DNA of 64,000 nt from Luteimicrobium xylanilyticum (GTDB lineage Bacteria; Actinomycetota; Actinomycetes; Actinomycetales; Cellulomonadaceae). Position 1 is the first letter of the stretch. Every line of letters begins with the position of its first letter. The notes under the pieces were generated by a model. The model had not been told where the DNA came from. It saw nothing but the letters and a program-made list of their open reading frames with translations, and made no database searches. The position numbers were made by a program, and so were the translations under genes. This document shows positions 10,242 to 19,774 of this stretch, in pieces. The stretch lies in NCBI RefSeq assembly GCF_009429125.1, contig NZ_CP045529.1, positions 2,108,001 to 2,172,000 on the forward strand, given 5' to 3'.

Positions 10242-11000
10242 TCACTCCTCGTCGAGCTCCGCCATGACCTCGTCGCTGGCCGAGAAGTTCGCGTACACGT
10301 TCTGCACGTCGTCGCTGTCCTCGAGCGCGTCGATGAGGCGCAGGATCTTCCGCGCACCCTCGACGTCGACCTCGACCTCCATGGACGGGTGCCAGATGGA
10401 GTCGGCGGAGTCGTACTCGATGCCGGCCTCCTGGATGGCGGTGCGCACGGCGACGAGGTCCGTGGCCTCGCAGAGCACCTCGAACACCTCGCCGTCGTCG
10501 GTCACGTCCTCCGCCCCCGCGTCGAGCGCGGCCAGCATGACGTCGTCCTCGGTCACCCCGTCGGCCTTGGGCACGATGACCTGCCCCTTGCGCGAGAACA
10601 GGTACGACACCGAGCCCGGGTCGGCGAGGCTGCCGCCGTTGCGGGAGAACGCGGTGCGCACCTCGGCGGCCGCCCGGTTCTTGTTGTCGGTGAGGCACTC
10701 GACGAGCACGGCGATCCCGCCGGTGCCGTAGCCCTCGTACATGATGGTCTGGTAGTCGACGGCGTCGGCGCCCTCACCGGAGCCGCGCTTGACGGCGCGG
10801 TCGATGTTGTCGTTGGGGACCGAGGTCTTCTTGGCCTTCTGGATGGCGTCGAAGAGCGTCGGGTTGCCGGCGGGGTCACCGCCACCGGTGCGGGCGGCGA
10901 CCTCGATGTTCTTGATGAGCTTGGCGAAGAGCTTGCCGCGCTTCGCGTCGATCACGGCCTTCTTGTGCTTGGTCGTGGCCCACTTGGAGTGACCTGACAT
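10242..11000 (-). CDS. yebC: YebC/PmpR family protein
   Basis: The 252-residue protein is a full-length YebC/TACO1 family member, starting [15 protein letters not shown] and containing the [20 protein letters not shown] core. The family has been described as transcriptional regulators and more recently as ribosome-associated factors that help translate proline-rich stretches; which applies here cannot be told from sequence. Its ATG lies 3 bp after the pdxT stop, and its GGAG ribosome site lies inside the end of pdxT. The order pdxT-yebC-ruvC is conserved in Actinobacteria. Confidence 0.95.
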   Translation of the reverse strand: MSGHSKWATTKHKKAVIDAKRGKLFAKLIKNIEVAARTGGGDPAGNPTLFDAIQKAKKTSVPNDNIDRAVKRGSGEGADAVDYQTIMYEGYGTGGIAVLVECLTDNKNRAAAEVRTAFSRNGGSLADPGSVSYLFSRKGQVIVPKADGVTEDDVMLAALDAGAEDVTDDGEVFEVLCEATDLVAVRTAIQEAGIEYDSADSIWHPSMEVEVDVEGARKILRLIDALEDSDDVQNVYANFSASDEVMAELDEE

Positions 11001-11003
11001 CGA

Positions 11004-11618
11004 CTACGACTCCTTGACGATCTGGACGAAGTGTTCGTGCACGCGCCGGTCCCCCGAGATCTCGGGGTGGAACGAGGTGGCGAGCAACGAGCCCTGGCGA
11101 ACTGCCACGATCTTACCGGCGACCGGTTCGGGGTAGTCGTCGGGGATGCGGGAGAGGACGTCGACGCCGTCGCCGACGTCCTCGATCCAGGGGGCACGGA
11201 TGAAGACGGCATGGACGGGCCCGCCGTCGAGCTGCGCGAACGGGAGGTCGGCCTCGAAGGAGTCGACCTGGCGTCCGAAGGCGTTACGGCGGACCGTGGC
11301 GTGGAGCCCGCCGAGGGTCTGCTGGTCGCTCGTGCCGCCGAGGACACGGTCCGCGAGCAGGATCATGCCGGCGCACGAGCCGTAGACGGGGAGACCGTCC
11401 GCGATCCGGGCCCGCAACGGCTCGTAGAGCTCGAAGATCCGCAGGAGCTTGTCGATGGTCGTGGACTCGCCGCCGGGGAGCACGAGGCCGTCGACGGCGG
11501 CGAGCTCCTCGGGGCGGCGGACGGCGACCGCGCGTGCCCCGGAGGCTTCGAGCGCAGCGCGGTGCTCGCGGACATCGCCTTGGAGCGCGAGGACGCCGAT
11601 GGTGGGGGTGCTGCTCAC
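11004..11618 (-). CDS. pdxT: Pyridoxal 5'-phosphate synthase glutaminase subunit PdxT
   Basis: PdxT is the class I glutamine amidotransferase that feeds ammonia to PdxS in the DXP-independent vitamin B6 pathway. The 204-residue protein shows [12 protein letters not shown] at the N-terminus, the GGESTT oxyanion-hole segment, the nucleophile in YGSCAGMI, and the His/Glu pair in TSFHPEIS. The GTG start is about 11 nt after AAGGAG. It shares the operon with pdxS but is separated from it by the NUDIX gene. Confidence 0.95.
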   Translation of the reverse strand: MSSTPTIGVLALQGDVREHRAALEASGARAVAVRRPEELAAVDGLVLPGGESTTIDKLLRIFELYEPLRARIADGLPVYGSCAGMILLADRVLGGTSDQQTLGGLHATVRRNAFGRQVDSFEADLPFAQLDGGPVHAVFIRAPWIEDVGDGVDVLSRIPDDYPEPVAGKIVAVRQGSLLATSFHPEISGDRRVHEHFVQIVKES

Positions 11619-11668
11619 GAGCGGTTCTGCTCCTTCGTGGCTCGGTGGTCGGGGCTCGACGAACGGGG

Positions 11669-12238
11669 TCAGTCGTGCTCGGTGCCGAGGTGACGGACCG
11701 CACCGTCCCAGCCGCGGGCGAGCTGGTCGAGGACGTCGGGCAGGGCGGTCGGAAAGTACTCGAGGGGTTGGGCGCGCAGCTCGTCGGCGCTGAGCCAGGC
11801 GAGCTCGTCGAGGAGCTCGCGCTCGTCGTCGGTCCAGCCGGTGCGGTCGGGGCCGTCGACGTGCGGGACGACCGCCGCGTAGAAGACCTCGTCCTGCCGG
11901 CAGGTCTCCTTGAAGAAGTCGAAGATGCCGACGCGCGTGAGCACGGGCCCGACGAGCTGGGCGGGTTCCAGGACGATGCCGGTCTCCTCCCGGACCTCGC
12001 GCACCGCCGCCTCGGCGGCCGTCTCGTCGCCGTCGATCCCGCCCCCGACGGTGAACCACCACGACCGCTCGGGCTGGTCCGCATCGTGCCCGCGCACGAG
12101 CAGAGCCCGCCCGGCGTCGTCGAGCAGGATGACGCGGGCCGCACGGCGGGACCGGACGCCGTCGGGCCCGACGGTCCAGTCCGCACCCAGGGAGGAGGCC
12201 CGCGCCGTCTCCTCCGCGCCCGACCGCTCCGTGGTCAC
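11669..12238 (-). CDS. NUDIX hydrolase between pdxS and pdxT
   Basis: A NUDIX pyrophosphohydrolase of 189 residues. The complete NUDIX box is visible: G66, five residues, E72, seven residues, then REVREETGI from residue 80, so the metal site should be functional. The substrate is unknown. Its GTG overlaps the pdxS stop (GTGA), so the two are translationally coupled, and pdxT follows 50 bp later. Lying between the two subunits of PLP synthase could mean a housekeeping role on a phosphorylated intermediate or simply operon sharing; nothing in the sequence decides this. Confidence 0.88.
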   Translation of the reverse strand: MTTERSGAEETARASSLGADWTVGPDGVRSRRAARVILLDDAGRALLVRGHDADQPERSWWFTVGGGIDGDETAAEAAVREVREETGIVLEPAQLVGPVLTRVGIFDFFKETCRQDEVFYAAVVPHVDGPDRTGWTDDERELLDELAWLSADELRAQPLEYFPTALPDVLDQLARGWDGAVRHLGTEHD

Positions 12239-13182
12239 CAGCCGCGCTCGGCCAGGCGGTGCGGGACGGGGATGTCGTCGACGTTGATGCCGACCATCGC
12301 CTCGCCGAGGCCGCGCGACACCTTGGCGATGACGTCGGGGTCGTCGTAGAACGTGGTCGCCTTGACGATCGCGGCCGCGCGCTGCGCCGGGTTGCCCGAC
12401 TTGAAGATGCCGGAGCCGACGAACACGCCCTCGGCACCGAGCTGCATCATCATCGCGGCGTCCGCCGGAGTCGCGATGCCTCCCGCGGTGAACATGACGA
12501 CGGGGAGCTTGCCGGTCGCGGCGACCTCCTTGACGAGCTCGTACGGCGCCTGGAGCTCCTTCGCGGCGACGAACAGCTCGTCCTCGGGAAGGGACGTGAG
12601 GCGCTTGATCTCGGCACGGATGGTGCGCATGTGCGTGGTGGCGTTCGAGACGTCGCCGGTGCCGGCCTCGCCCTTGGAGCGGATCATGGCCGCGCCCTCG
12701 GTGATGCGTCGCAGGGCCTCGCCGAGGTTGGTCGCGCCGCACACGAACGGCACCGTGAACTGCCACTTGTCGATGTGGTTCGCGTAGTCGGCGGGCGTCA
12801 GCACCTCGGACTCGTCGACGTAGTCGACGCCGAGGCTCTGGAGCACCTGCGCCTCGACGAAGTGGCCGATGCGGGCCTTCGCCATGACGGGGATCGACAC
12901 GGCGGCGATGATGCCGTCGATCATGTCGGGGTCGCTCATGCGCGAGACGCCGCCCTGCGCACGGATGTCCGCGGGCACGCGCTCGAGGGCCATGACGGCG
13001 ACGGCACCGGCGTCTTCGGCGATCTTGGCCTGCTCGGGCGTGACGACGTCCATGATGACGCCACCCTTGAGCATCTCCGCCATGCCGCGCTTGACGCGGG
13101 CCGTCCCGACGGCGGCCGTGGAGGCCGCCTGGTCGTTCTGCGGGGCGGGCGACGGGGTGGAAGAGGACGGCGCAGACGACAC
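12235..13182 (-). CDS. pdxS: Pyridoxal 5'-phosphate synthase lyase subunit PdxS
   Basis: PdxS condenses ribose 5-phosphate, glyceraldehyde 3-phosphate and ammonia into PLP on a TIM barrel that forms a dodecamer. The 315-residue sequence contains [20 protein letters not shown], the catalytic lysine region MAKARIGHF, the second lysine in [11 protein letters not shown], and [11 protein letters not shown]. An N-terminal extension of about 25 Ser/Pro/Ala-rich residues precedes the conserved core. The start is GTG with GAGGT upstream. A TAGGAT box at 13242-13247 on the same strand is a possible -10 element, but no good -35 was found. Confidence 0.96.
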   Translation of the reverse strand: MSSAPSSSTPSPAPQNDQAASTAAVGTARVKRGMAEMLKGGVIMDVVTPEQAKIAEDAGAVAVMALERVPADIRAQGGVSRMSDPDMIDGIIAAVSIPVMAKARIGHFVEAQVLQSLGVDYVDESEVLTPADYANHIDKWQFTVPFVCGATNLGEALRRITEGAAMIRSKGEAGTGDVSNATTHMRTIRAEIKRLTSLPEDELFVAAKELQAPYELVKEVAATGKLPVVMFTAGGIATPADAAMMMQLGAEGVFVGSGIFKSGNPAQRAAAIVKATTFYDDPDVIAKVSRGLGEAMVGINVDDIPVPHRLAERGW

Positions 13183-13239
13183 GGTGGGACCTCGCGGGGT
13201 GGCTGGGAGGTGGATGGGACGCAGGCTGGACAGCCGCGG

Positions 13240-13836
13240 CTATCCTACGCCGAGCGCACCCTCGCCCGAGGCGGGTGTCTGCGTCTCGAGAGGACGCAAC
13301 GACGCAGGTGAGGCGTCGTCGAGCTCCGCGGTCTGGGGCAGGGCCGCGTGGCCCGCGAGGCGCAGGAGACGGACGTACCACCGCCGGCGACGACGCTGGG
13401 TCTGGTCGACGGCCTCGTTGTGGAAGCGCCGGGCGAGCTGGGCCCGGTACCAGGCGCCCGCGAGCTCGCCGAGCACGACCTCGCCGTCGGGCTCCTCGCA
13501 CCAGCGGCGCACGTCCTCGGGGTCCTCGAGGACGGCGCGCAACGTCGCCGACAGGTCGCTCTCGGCACGCTCACGCTCGAGGTCGGGCAGCTCGCCGGCG
13601 CCGAGCACCCGGTAGGCCGCGGTCGCGACGAGCACCGAGCTGGCCGGGTCGAGCAGGCCGGACGACGCCAGATCCCGGGCCGCGGCGGCACGCCGGACGA
13701 GCTGAGCGTCCAGGGCCAGGCGCGACGCGTACACCTTGCGGTGCAGCCGATCGATGTGTGACGCGCCCGCCCAGGCGAGCCACAGCACCACGAACAGCAC
13801 GAGGGCGCCCAGTACGGCGACGTCGCTCCACCTCAT
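13240..13836 (-). CDS. Membrane-anchored helical protein, LemA-like
   Basis: I do not recognise this 198-residue protein with certainty. Residues 6-25 form one hydrophobic helix (VLGALVLFVVLWLAWAG). The rest is charged and helical (IDRLHRKVYASRLALDAQL, later ARRFHNEAVDQT), and the second part recalls the NxxV-like core of LemA-family proteins, which have a similar N-terminal anchor and long helices. Its ATG overlaps the pimA stop (ATGA), so it is the last gene of the PIM biosynthesis run. The topology puts most of the protein on one side of the membrane. Function unknown. Confidence 0.7.
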   Translation of the reverse strand: MRWSDVAVLGALVLFVVLWLAWAGASHIDRLHRKVYASRLALDAQLVRRAAAARDLASSGLLDPASSVLVATAAYRVLGAGELPDLERERAESDLSATLRAVLEDPEDVRRWCEEPDGEVVLGELAGAWYRAQLARRFHNEAVDQTQRRRRRWYVRLLRLAGHAALPQTAELDDASPASLRPLETQTPASGEGALGVG

Positions 13837-15053
13837 CGGGCACCGCCCTCACGCCGCGCGTCACCGACGAGCCGGGGCCACAGACCCGGGCGACCGTCGT
13901 GCAGCGCACCCGGGTCCTCGTGGACCCGCCCCGCGGCGGCGCGCGCGGCGAGGACCATGTCGTAGACCGCGAGCACCTGGCCCGTCACCGTCGACCAGTC
14001 GTACTGGCGCACCCACTCGTGCGCGTGCGCGACGAGCGCGGCCCGGCGGTCCGTGTCCTCGAGGACGGCCACCACCGCCCGCCCGAGCCCCTGGGGGTCC
14101 TCGACCGGGAACAGCACGCCCGCACGGCCGTCGTCGAGCACGCGGCGGAACGCCCCGAGGTCGCTCGCGACGACGCACGAGCCCGCGCTCATCGCCTCGA
14201 CGAGGACGATCCCGAAGCTCTCGCCGCCGGTCTGGGGGGCGACGTACACGTCGGCCGACGACAGCAGCGCGGCCTTCTCCTCGTCCGAGATCCCGCCGAG
14301 GAACTCGAGCGCGGACGCGTGCGGACCCACCGCGGCGACGGCGTCCTCGCGCCCCTGCTCCCCTCGGCCCGCGACGAGGATCCGCGCGCCCGGGAAGCGC
14401 TCGAGAATCGTCGGGACGGCCTGCGCGAGGATCTGCAGGCCCTTGCGCGGCTCGTCGAGCCGGCCGAGGAACGCGACCGTCGGCGCCTCGGGCGTGCCGG
14501 TCCAGCGCGGATCGGTGGGGGCATCCTCGAACGCGTCGACGTACACGCCGTTGGGGATCACGACGGCGTCCCCGCCCAGGTGCTCGGTCAGCGTGCGCCG
14601 GGCGTCCTCGGAGACCGCGATGCGCGCCGACAGCTTCTCGAGGCTCTGCCGCACGAGCGGGTACGCGGCCTGCAGGGCACGGGACCGCACGACCGACGAG
14701 TGGAACGTCGCGACGATCGGCCCCTGCGCGAGCCACAGCGCCAGCATGCTGAGCGACGGCGTGGCCGGCTCGTGCAGGTGCAGGACGTCGAACTCCCCCG
14801 CCGCGAGCCAGCGACGCACGCGCGCCGCGGTCCGAGGGCCGAACGTCAACCGGGCGACCGAGCCGTTGTACGGCACGGGGACCGCCTTGCCCGCCGACGT
14901 GACGTAGTCCGGGATCGGGGTGTCGTCGTCGGCCGGAGCCAGGACCGAGACCTCGTGGCCGCGCGCCATGAGCGCCTCGGCGAGGTCACGCACGTGGAAC
15001 TGCACGCCGCCTGGGGCGTCGAACGAGTACGGGCAGACGATCCCGACCCTCAT
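13833..15053 (-). CDS. pimA: Phosphatidylinositol alpha-mannosyltransferase PimA-like
   Basis: A GT4 family glycosyltransferase (406 aa, GT-B fold) expected to add the first mannose from GDP-mannose to phosphatidylinositol on the inner membrane face. It starts MRVGIVCPYSFDAPGGVQFHVRDL, which is the PimA acceptor loop, contains VLHLHEPATPSLS and AIFHS-like FHSSVVRS, and has the donor-binding ESFGIVLVEAM motif (E, seven residues, E). The gene follows a PIM acyltransferase and pgsA, the standard PIM cluster, which strongly supports this substrate over other GT4 reactions. Confidence 0.9.
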   Translation of the reverse strand: MRVGIVCPYSFDAPGGVQFHVRDLAEALMARGHEVSVLAPADDDTPIPDYVTSAGKAVPVPYNGSVARLTFGPRTAARVRRWLAAGEFDVLHLHEPATPSLSMLALWLAQGPIVATFHSSVVRSRALQAAYPLVRQSLEKLSARIAVSEDARRTLTEHLGGDAVVIPNGVYVDAFEDAPTDPRWTGTPEAPTVAFLGRLDEPRKGLQILAQAVPTILERFPGARILVAGRGEQGREDAVAAVGPHASALEFLGGISDEEKAALLSSADVYVAPQTGGESFGIVLVEAMSAGSCVVASDLGAFRRVLDDGRAGVLFPVEDPQGLGRAVVAVLEDTDRRAALVAHAHEWVRQYDWSTVTGQVLAVYDMVLAARAAAGRVHEDPGALHDGRPGLWPRLVGDARREGGAR

Positions 15054-16021
15054 CTGGTGCCTCCCTCGGCCGCGGACGCCTTCGCGACCGTCCGCGCGTA
15101 GCGGTCGGCGTCGAGGTCGGCGACGAACAGCTTCTGCAGCATGTGCCAGTCCTCGGGCCTGCGCCTGATCTCCGAGGCCAGGAAGTCGACCCACTGCTGG
15201 GTCCCCTGGGCGATGCGATCGCGCCGCGACAGGGCCGGGTCCGTCTCGACGAGCGGGCTGAACGTGGCCACGATCCCCCACGGCGTGCCCGCGGCCCGAC
15301 GGCGCTCACCGTCGAGCCGCTCGTACGTCAGCGACGTCCCGAACAGCGGCGCGCCCGTCATGACCGACAGCGCCGCCGGCCCGGGCGCCACCCGCACCCG
15401 CTCCCCGAACATGTCCACCTCGACGCCCTGCGAGCTGAGGTCGCGGTCCGCGAGCAGCGGCACGAGCCGGCCGCCGTCCTGCGCGCCGCGCGCGAGCGAC
15501 CGGAACACGCCGTCGTCCCCGAACGTGAGGATCGTCATGCCCAGCGACTCCCGGAAGGACAGGAACTCCTCGTAGACGCTCGGCGGCTCCAGCCGCTCCG
15601 CCACCGTGAGCACCGGCGCGAGGCTTCGCGTCCCCCACGCTCCGGCGAGGTCCCAGTTGCCCAGGTGCCCGAGGGCGAGGAGCACGGACCGCCCCTCGTC
15701 GAGGTAGGGCTGCACGACCTCACGGTTCGCGAGACGCATGCGCGCCTGGATCTGGTCCTGCGTCGCGCCGCTCAGCGTGAACGCCTCGCGGAAGTACCGC
15801 ATGTACGAGCGCATGCCGGCCCGCGAGATCCGCCGCAGGTCGCGGCGCGAGAGGCCCGGGGTGACGCGTTCGAGGTTGCGCTCGAGCTGGTCGACCCCAC
15901 CCTTGCGCAGCGCCCAGGAGACGTCGGCGACGGCCGTGAACACCCCGCGCAGCAGCGGCTCGGGAACCTTCGGTGCGACGCGCCACGCGGTCGCGTACAG
16001 CCTGCCTGCGTCGATCCCCAT
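15050..16021 (-). CDS. Phosphatidylinositol mannoside acyltransferase
   Basis: A member of the HtrB/LpxL acyltransferase family of 323 residues, the actinobacterial type that acylates the mannose of PIM1 or PIM2. The catalytic HxxxxD/E motif is visible as HLGNWD near residue 115. DRDLSSQGVEVDMFGE and the downstream APGPAALS segment are typical of the family. The stop overlaps the pimA start. Two starts are possible: the ATG used here, or a GTG 12 nt upstream that overlaps the pgsA stop (GTGA). AAGGAG sits only 1 nt from that GTG, which is too close, so the ATG is preferred. Confidence 0.9.
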   Translation of the reverse strand: MGIDAGRLYATAWRVAPKVPEPLLRGVFTAVADVSWALRKGGVDQLERNLERVTPGLSRRDLRRISRAGMRSYMRYFREAFTLSGATQDQIQARMRLANREVVQPYLDEGRSVLLALGHLGNWDLAGAWGTRSLAPVLTVAERLEPPSVYEEFLSFRESLGMTILTFGDDGVFRSLARGAQDGGRLVPLLADRDLSSQGVEVDMFGERVRVAPGPAALSVMTGAPLFGTSLTYERLDGERRRAAGTPWGIVATFSPLVETDPALSRRDRIAQGTQQWVDFLASEIRRRPEDWHMLQKLFVADLDADRYARTVAKASAAEGGTR

Positions 16022-16029
16022 GCGGCGCG

Positions 16030-16701
16030 TCACGCTCCTTCGTCGGGCTCGGCGGATGCCGCGGGTCCAGCGACCTCCGCGGTCGCCGCCTCGGCGCGCG
16101 TCTGACGACGCACGGCCGCCATGCGCTGCACCACGGTGACCGCGCTGGCCGCGGCCAGCAGGTACAGCACGACGACGAGGACGACCTGCGGCAGGCCGAG
16201 CCCCACGAGCCCGGCCGCGGTGAGCGAGACGACGAGCCGTTCGCCGCGCTCGGCGATCCCGACGTTCGCGTCGTAGCCGAGCGACTCGGCCTTCGCGCGG
16301 GCGTAGGGCACGACGCCGCCGATCGCGAGGCAGGCCAGCGCCGCCACGGTGCCCCACATCGCCACCGACGGGTCCGCGTGCCGGACGAACCACACCGTCA
16401 TCCCGAGGAAGATCGCGCCGTCGACGACGCGGTCGAGCGTCGAGTCGAGGAACGCACCCCAGGGTCCGACGCGGTTCGCGAGCCGCGCCATCGTGCCGTC
16501 GAGCGCGTCGGAGAGCGTGAGGATACCGATCACGATGCCCGCGGCCACGAGGTGTCCCGTCGGGTACAGCCACAGGGCCGCGACGACCGCACCGAGCGCC
16601 CCGACGATCGTGACGGCGTCGGGGCTGATGCCGTGGTCGAGCAGGAACTGGGCGACGGGCCGGAACAGGCGTCCGAACCCGGCGCGGAGCTTGCTGATCA
16701 C
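16030..16701 (-). CDS. pgsA: CDP-alcohol phosphatidyltransferase, phosphatidylinositol-phosphate synthase
   Basis: An integral membrane enzyme that, in this context, joins CDP-diacylglycerol and inositol 1-phosphate to give phosphatidylinositol phosphate, the precursor of PIMs. The full CDP-alcohol motif is present: D65, D68, G69, A72, R73, G82, D86, D90. The 223-residue protein has about six membrane helices and an acidic, Ala-rich C-terminus. The GTG start overlaps the HIT gene stop (GTGA). Being followed by PIM acyltransferase and pimA points to inositol rather than glycerol phosphate as acceptor. Confidence 0.92.
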   Translation of the reverse strand: MISKLRAGFGRLFRPVAQFLLDHGISPDAVTIVGALGAVVAALWLYPTGHLVAAGIVIGILTLSDALDGTMARLANRVGPWGAFLDSTLDRVVDGAIFLGMTVWFVRHADPSVAMWGTVAALACLAIGGVVPYARAKAESLGYDANVGIAERGERLVVSLTAAGLVGLGLPQVVLVVVLYLLAAASAVTVVQRMAAVRRQTRAEAATAEVAGPAASAEPDEGA

Positions 16702-17300
16702 TCGGTGTCCCCCTCCTGGGGCTCGGTCGGGGGCACCGGCTGCGCGGGCCATGCTGCGGCGAGGCGCGCCCGCGTGTCCGCGAGCAGCTCGGGCACGGCC
16801 TTGGTCTGCCCGACGATCGGCAGGAAGTTCGCGTCCCCGACCCACCGTGGCACGACGTGCTGGTGCAGGTGGGCGGCGATCCCTGCGCCCGCGGCGACCC
16901 CGAGGTTCGTCCCCAGGTTGAAGCCGCCGGGCCGGTAGACGGCCCGCAGCGTCTCGATCGCCGTCCGCGTCCACGCGGCAAGCTCGTCCTGCTCGTCGGC
17001 CGTGAGCTCCGCGTAGTCGGAGACGTGCCGGTACGGGACGAGCATGAGGTGCCCCGCGTTGTAGGGGTACAGGTTGAGGATCGCGAAGACGGTCCGGCCG
17101 CGCGCGACGATCAGCCCGTCCTCGTCGCTGCCCTGCTGGGCGCGGCAGAACGGGCACTGCTCGCTCGTCGCGTCGGCCGGCTTGTCCTGGCCGCCGATGT
17201 ACACCATGCGGTGCGGCGTCCACAGTCGTTGGAAGCCGTCGGGGTCGCCCGGGTGCGCGTCGAGGTCGTCGACGCGCCGCGCGTCGTCGGAGGTGCTCAC
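16698..17300 (-). CDS. HIT family hydrolase/phosphorylase
   Basis: A histidine-triad nucleotide-binding protein of 200 residues. The active-site motif HLHQHVVPRW is intact. The N-terminal CPFC pair with downstream histidines suggests a zinc-binding site like that of the Ap4A phosphorylase-like HIT proteins of Actinobacteria. Its GTG start is 3 bp after the thrS stop and its own stop overlaps pgsA, so it is in the middle of the thrS-HIT-pgsA-pimA unit, as in mycobacteria. It probably acts on dinucleoside polyphosphates or adenylated compounds; the substrate is inferred from the family only. Confidence 0.92.
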   Translation of the reverse strand: MSTSDDARRVDDLDAHPGDPDGFQRLWTPHRMVYIGGQDKPADATSEQCPFCRAQQGSDEDGLIVARGRTVFAILNLYPYNAGHLMLVPYRHVSDYAELTADEQDELAAWTRTAIETLRAVYRPGGFNLGTNLGVAAGAGIAAHLHQHVVPRWVGDANFLPIVGQTKAVPELLADTRARLAAAWPAQPVPPTEPQEGDTE

Positions 17301-17303
17301 GCG

Positions 17304-19331
17304 TCAGACCTGCGCGTGGTCGCGGACGGCGGCGACTATCCGCTGGACGGCCTCGGCGACCGGCACACCGTTCTCCTGGTGCCCGTCGCGGTAGCGGAAC
17401 GACACGGCGCCCGCCTCCGCGTCCTCGCCGCCGGCGATGAGCACGAACGGCACCTTCTGCGTGCTCGCGGTGCGGATCTTCTTGGCGAAGCGGTCGGACG
17501 AGTCGTCGAGCTCGGCGCGGATCCCCTGCGCCTTGAGCTGCGCGACGACGTCCGCGAGGTAGTCGTTGAACGGCTCGGCGACCGGCACGGCCACGACCTG
17601 GACGGGCGACAGCCACGCCGGGAAGGCACCCGCGTAGTGCTCGACCAGGATCCCGAAGAACCGCTCGATCGAGCCGAACAGCGCACGGTGGATCATGACG
17701 GGCCGCTTGCGGGTACCGTCCGACGCGGTGTACTCGAGCTCGAACAGCTCCGGCTCGAAGAAGTCGAGCTGGATGGTCGAGAGCTGCCAGGTGCGGCCGA
17801 TCGCGTCCTTGACCTGGACGGAGATCTTCGGCCCGTAGAACGCCGCGCCCCCCGGGTCCGCGACGAGGTCGAGGCCCGACGCCGTCGCGACCTCACGCAG
17901 AGTCTCGGTGGCGACCTCCCAGGTCGCGTCGTCGCCGACGGACTTCTCGGGGTCACGCGTCGAGAGCTCGAGGTAGAAGTCGTTCAGGCCGTAGTCGCGC
18001 AGCAGGTCCAGGACGAACGTCAGCAGGGACGCGAGCTCGTCGCGCATCTGCTCGAGGGTCGTGTAGATGTGCGCGTCGTCCTGGGTGAAGCCACGGGCAC
18101 GGGTCAGGCCGTGCACGACGCCGGACTTCTCGTACCGGTAGACCGTCCCGAACTCGAACAGCCGCAGCGGCAGCTCCCGGTACGAGCGACCGCGCGAGCG
18201 GAAGACGAGGTTGTGCATCGGGCAGTTCATGGGCTTGAGGTAGTAGTCCTGCCCCGCGCGCTTGACGTTGCCCTCGTCGTCGACCTCCTCGTCGAGGTGC
18301 ATGGGCGGGTACATCCCGTCCTTGTACCACTCGAGGTGCTTCGAGGTCTCGAAGAGGTTGGCCTTGGTGATGTGGGGGGTGCTCACGAACGAGTAGCCGG
18401 CCTCGATGTGCCGCTTGCGCGAGTACTCCTCCATCTCCATCCGGATCATCGCGCCCTTGGGGTGGAAGACCGGGAGCCCGGACCCGATCTCGTCCGGGAA
18501 CGAGAACAGGTCGAGCTCGTTGCCGAGCCGGCGGTGGTCGCGACGCTCCGCCTCGGCGAGGCGCTCGGTGTAGGCGACGAGCTCGTCCTTGCTGGGCCAG
18601 GTGGTGCCGTAGACGCGCTGGAGCTGCGGGTTCTTCTCGCTCCCCCGCCAGTACGCGGCCGCGGTGCGCATGAGCTTGAACGCGTTCGGGACGATCGAGC
18701 GGGTGCTCGGCACGTGCGGACCCCGGCACAGGTCCTTCCACGCGACGGTCCCGTCACGGCGGACGTTGTCGTAGATGGTGAGCTCACCCTCGCCGACCTC
18801 CGCGGACGCGCCCTCGGCCGCGGCCGCGGTCGCCTCGCCCCTGCCCTTGAGCTCGATGAGCTCGAGCTTGAACGGCTCGGTCGCGAGCTCCTCCCGGGCC
18901 TCGTCGTCGGTCACGACACGGCGGCGGAAGGTCTGGCCCTCCTTGATGATCCGCTGCATCGCCTTCTCGAGGGCCTTGAGGTCCTCGGGCGTGAACGGGG
19001 TCTCGACGTCGAAGTCGTAGTAGAAGCCGTCGGTGACGGGCGGACCGATGCCGAGCTTCGCATCGGGGTTGACCTGCTGCACCGCCTGCGCCAGCACGTG
19101 CGCCGTCGAGTGCCGCAGCACAGCGAGGCCGTCGGGCTCGGAGACGGTCACGGCCTCGATCACGTCGCCGTCCGCGACGGCGGCTGCCAGGTCCTTGAGG
19201 GACCCGTTGACGCGCTGCACGACGACGTCCCTACGGTCCCCGAACAGGTCCAGGCCGGTCGTGCCCGTCGTGACCTCGCGCTGCTCCCCGTCGACGGTGA
19301 TGGTCAGCTGCGACTCGGGCACGGAGGTCAC
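17304..19331 (-). CDS. thrS: Threonyl-tRNA synthetase
   Basis: A class II aminoacyl-tRNA synthetase that charges tRNA-Thr. The 675-residue protein has an N-terminal TGS domain, the editing domain ([14 protein letters not shown] and the later HVPSTRSI region), the catalytic core with the zinc cysteine in MNCPMHN, motif 2 in [15 protein letters not shown], motif 3 in [15 protein letters not shown], and the anticodon-binding domain at the C-terminus. The start is GTG with AGGAGA upstream. It heads the leftward 18-gene series. Confidence 0.97.
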   Translation of the reverse strand: MTSVPESQLTITVDGEQREVTTGTTGLDLFGDRRDVVVQRVNGSLKDLAAAVADGDVIEAVTVSEPDGLAVLRHSTAHVLAQAVQQVNPDAKLGIGPPVTDGFYYDFDVETPFTPEDLKALEKAMQRIIKEGQTFRRRVVTDDEAREELATEPFKLELIELKGRGEATAAAAEGASAEVGEGELTIYDNVRRDGTVAWKDLCRGPHVPSTRSIVPNAFKLMRTAAAYWRGSEKNPQLQRVYGTTWPSKDELVAYTERLAEAERRDHRRLGNELDLFSFPDEIGSGLPVFHPKGAMIRMEMEEYSRKRHIEAGYSFVSTPHITKANLFETSKHLEWYKDGMYPPMHLDEEVDDEGNVKRAGQDYYLKPMNCPMHNLVFRSRGRSYRELPLRLFEFGTVYRYEKSGVVHGLTRARGFTQDDAHIYTTLEQMRDELASLLTFVLDLLRDYGLNDFYLELSTRDPEKSVGDDATWEVATETLREVATASGLDLVADPGGAAFYGPKISVQVKDAIGRTWQLSTIQLDFFEPELFELEYTASDGTRKRPVMIHRALFGSIERFFGILVEHYAGAFPAWLSPVQVVAVPVAEPFNDYLADVVAQLKAQGIRAELDDSSDRFAKKIRTASTQKVPFVLIAGGEDAEAGAVSFRYRDGHQENGVPVAEAVQRIVAAVRDHAQV

Positions 19332-19349
19332 GTCAGGTCTCCTCTAGGG

Positions 19350-19387
19350 ATCGGGGGGCCGCCGCCTGCTGGCAGCGACCCCCCGAT
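19350..19387. terminator. Inverted repeat before thrS
   Basis: ATCGGGGGG and CCCCCCGAT form a perfect 9-bp stem around a 20-nt loop between the small gene at 19431-19670 and thrS. No T-run follows. It may end the upstream transcript or act as a structured thrS leader; it does not look like a T-box. Confidence 0.45.
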
Positions 19388-19430
19388 GGTACCGACTGAC
19401 CACGTCCCGCGGCCGACGGCTTTCCGCGTC

Positions 19431-19670
19431 TCAGTCGTTGAGCTTCTTGGCCTGCTCGGCGGCCTTGTCGACGAACGAGTCGATCGAGTCGGGCGTGAGG
19501 CCCTTGATCTTCTCCGCCGCGTCCTCGATCCGGTCGTCGGTCGCGAACTCCTTGGCCTTGTCGAGCAGCCCCTCGAGACCCTCCTTGGCCTTGGCCGCCG
19601 CGTCCTCGAGGCCCGCCTTCGCCTCGTCTCCGGCACCCTGCGCCGGTGCCGCCTGGTCGTCGATCCCCAT
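19431..19670 (-). CDS. Small amphipathic Lys/Asp/Ala-rich protein
   Basis: A 79-residue acidic and lysine-rich helical protein (AAAKAKEGLEGLLDKAKEFA). Composition and length recall the Rv0909/MT0933-like small proteins annotated as antitoxins in mycobacteria, but no toxin gene is adjacent, so I do not assign a function. The ATG has a good GGGAGGGTGAC ribosome site; an in-frame ATG twelve codons upstream does not. It ends 99 bp before thrS and is divergent from the LacI regulator. Confidence 0.7.
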   Translation of the reverse strand: MGIDDQAAPAQGAGDEAKAGLEDAAAKAKEGLEGLLDKAKEFATDDRIEDAAEKIKGLTPDSIDSFVDKAAEQAKKLND

Positions 19671-19762
19671 GTCACCCTCCCGCTGCGCGTCGTGGGCGTA
19701 CACCACGCCCGCTCCGACGCTACCGACGACGACGGGCCGCGCAACCGCGGGCCTCGCGCGGC

Positions 19763-19768
19763 TAGGCT
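19763..19768 (+). promoter_or_regulatory. -10 box of a probable leaderless transcript (LacI regulator)
   Basis: TAGGCT ends 6 nt before the ATG of the LacI regulator and there is no Shine-Dalgarno sequence, so transcription probably starts at or next to the start codon. Confidence 0.6.
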
Positions 19769-19774
19769 CACGCC

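Noticed and set aside
19350..19387. T-box or threonine attenuator ahead of thrS
   Set aside because: No T-box sequence, no leader peptide with threonine codons and no alternative hairpin were found; only a simple inverted repeat is present.
19431..19670. Antitoxin of a toxin-antitoxin pair
   Set aside because: Composition is similar to Rv0909-type proteins, but no toxin gene lies next to it.
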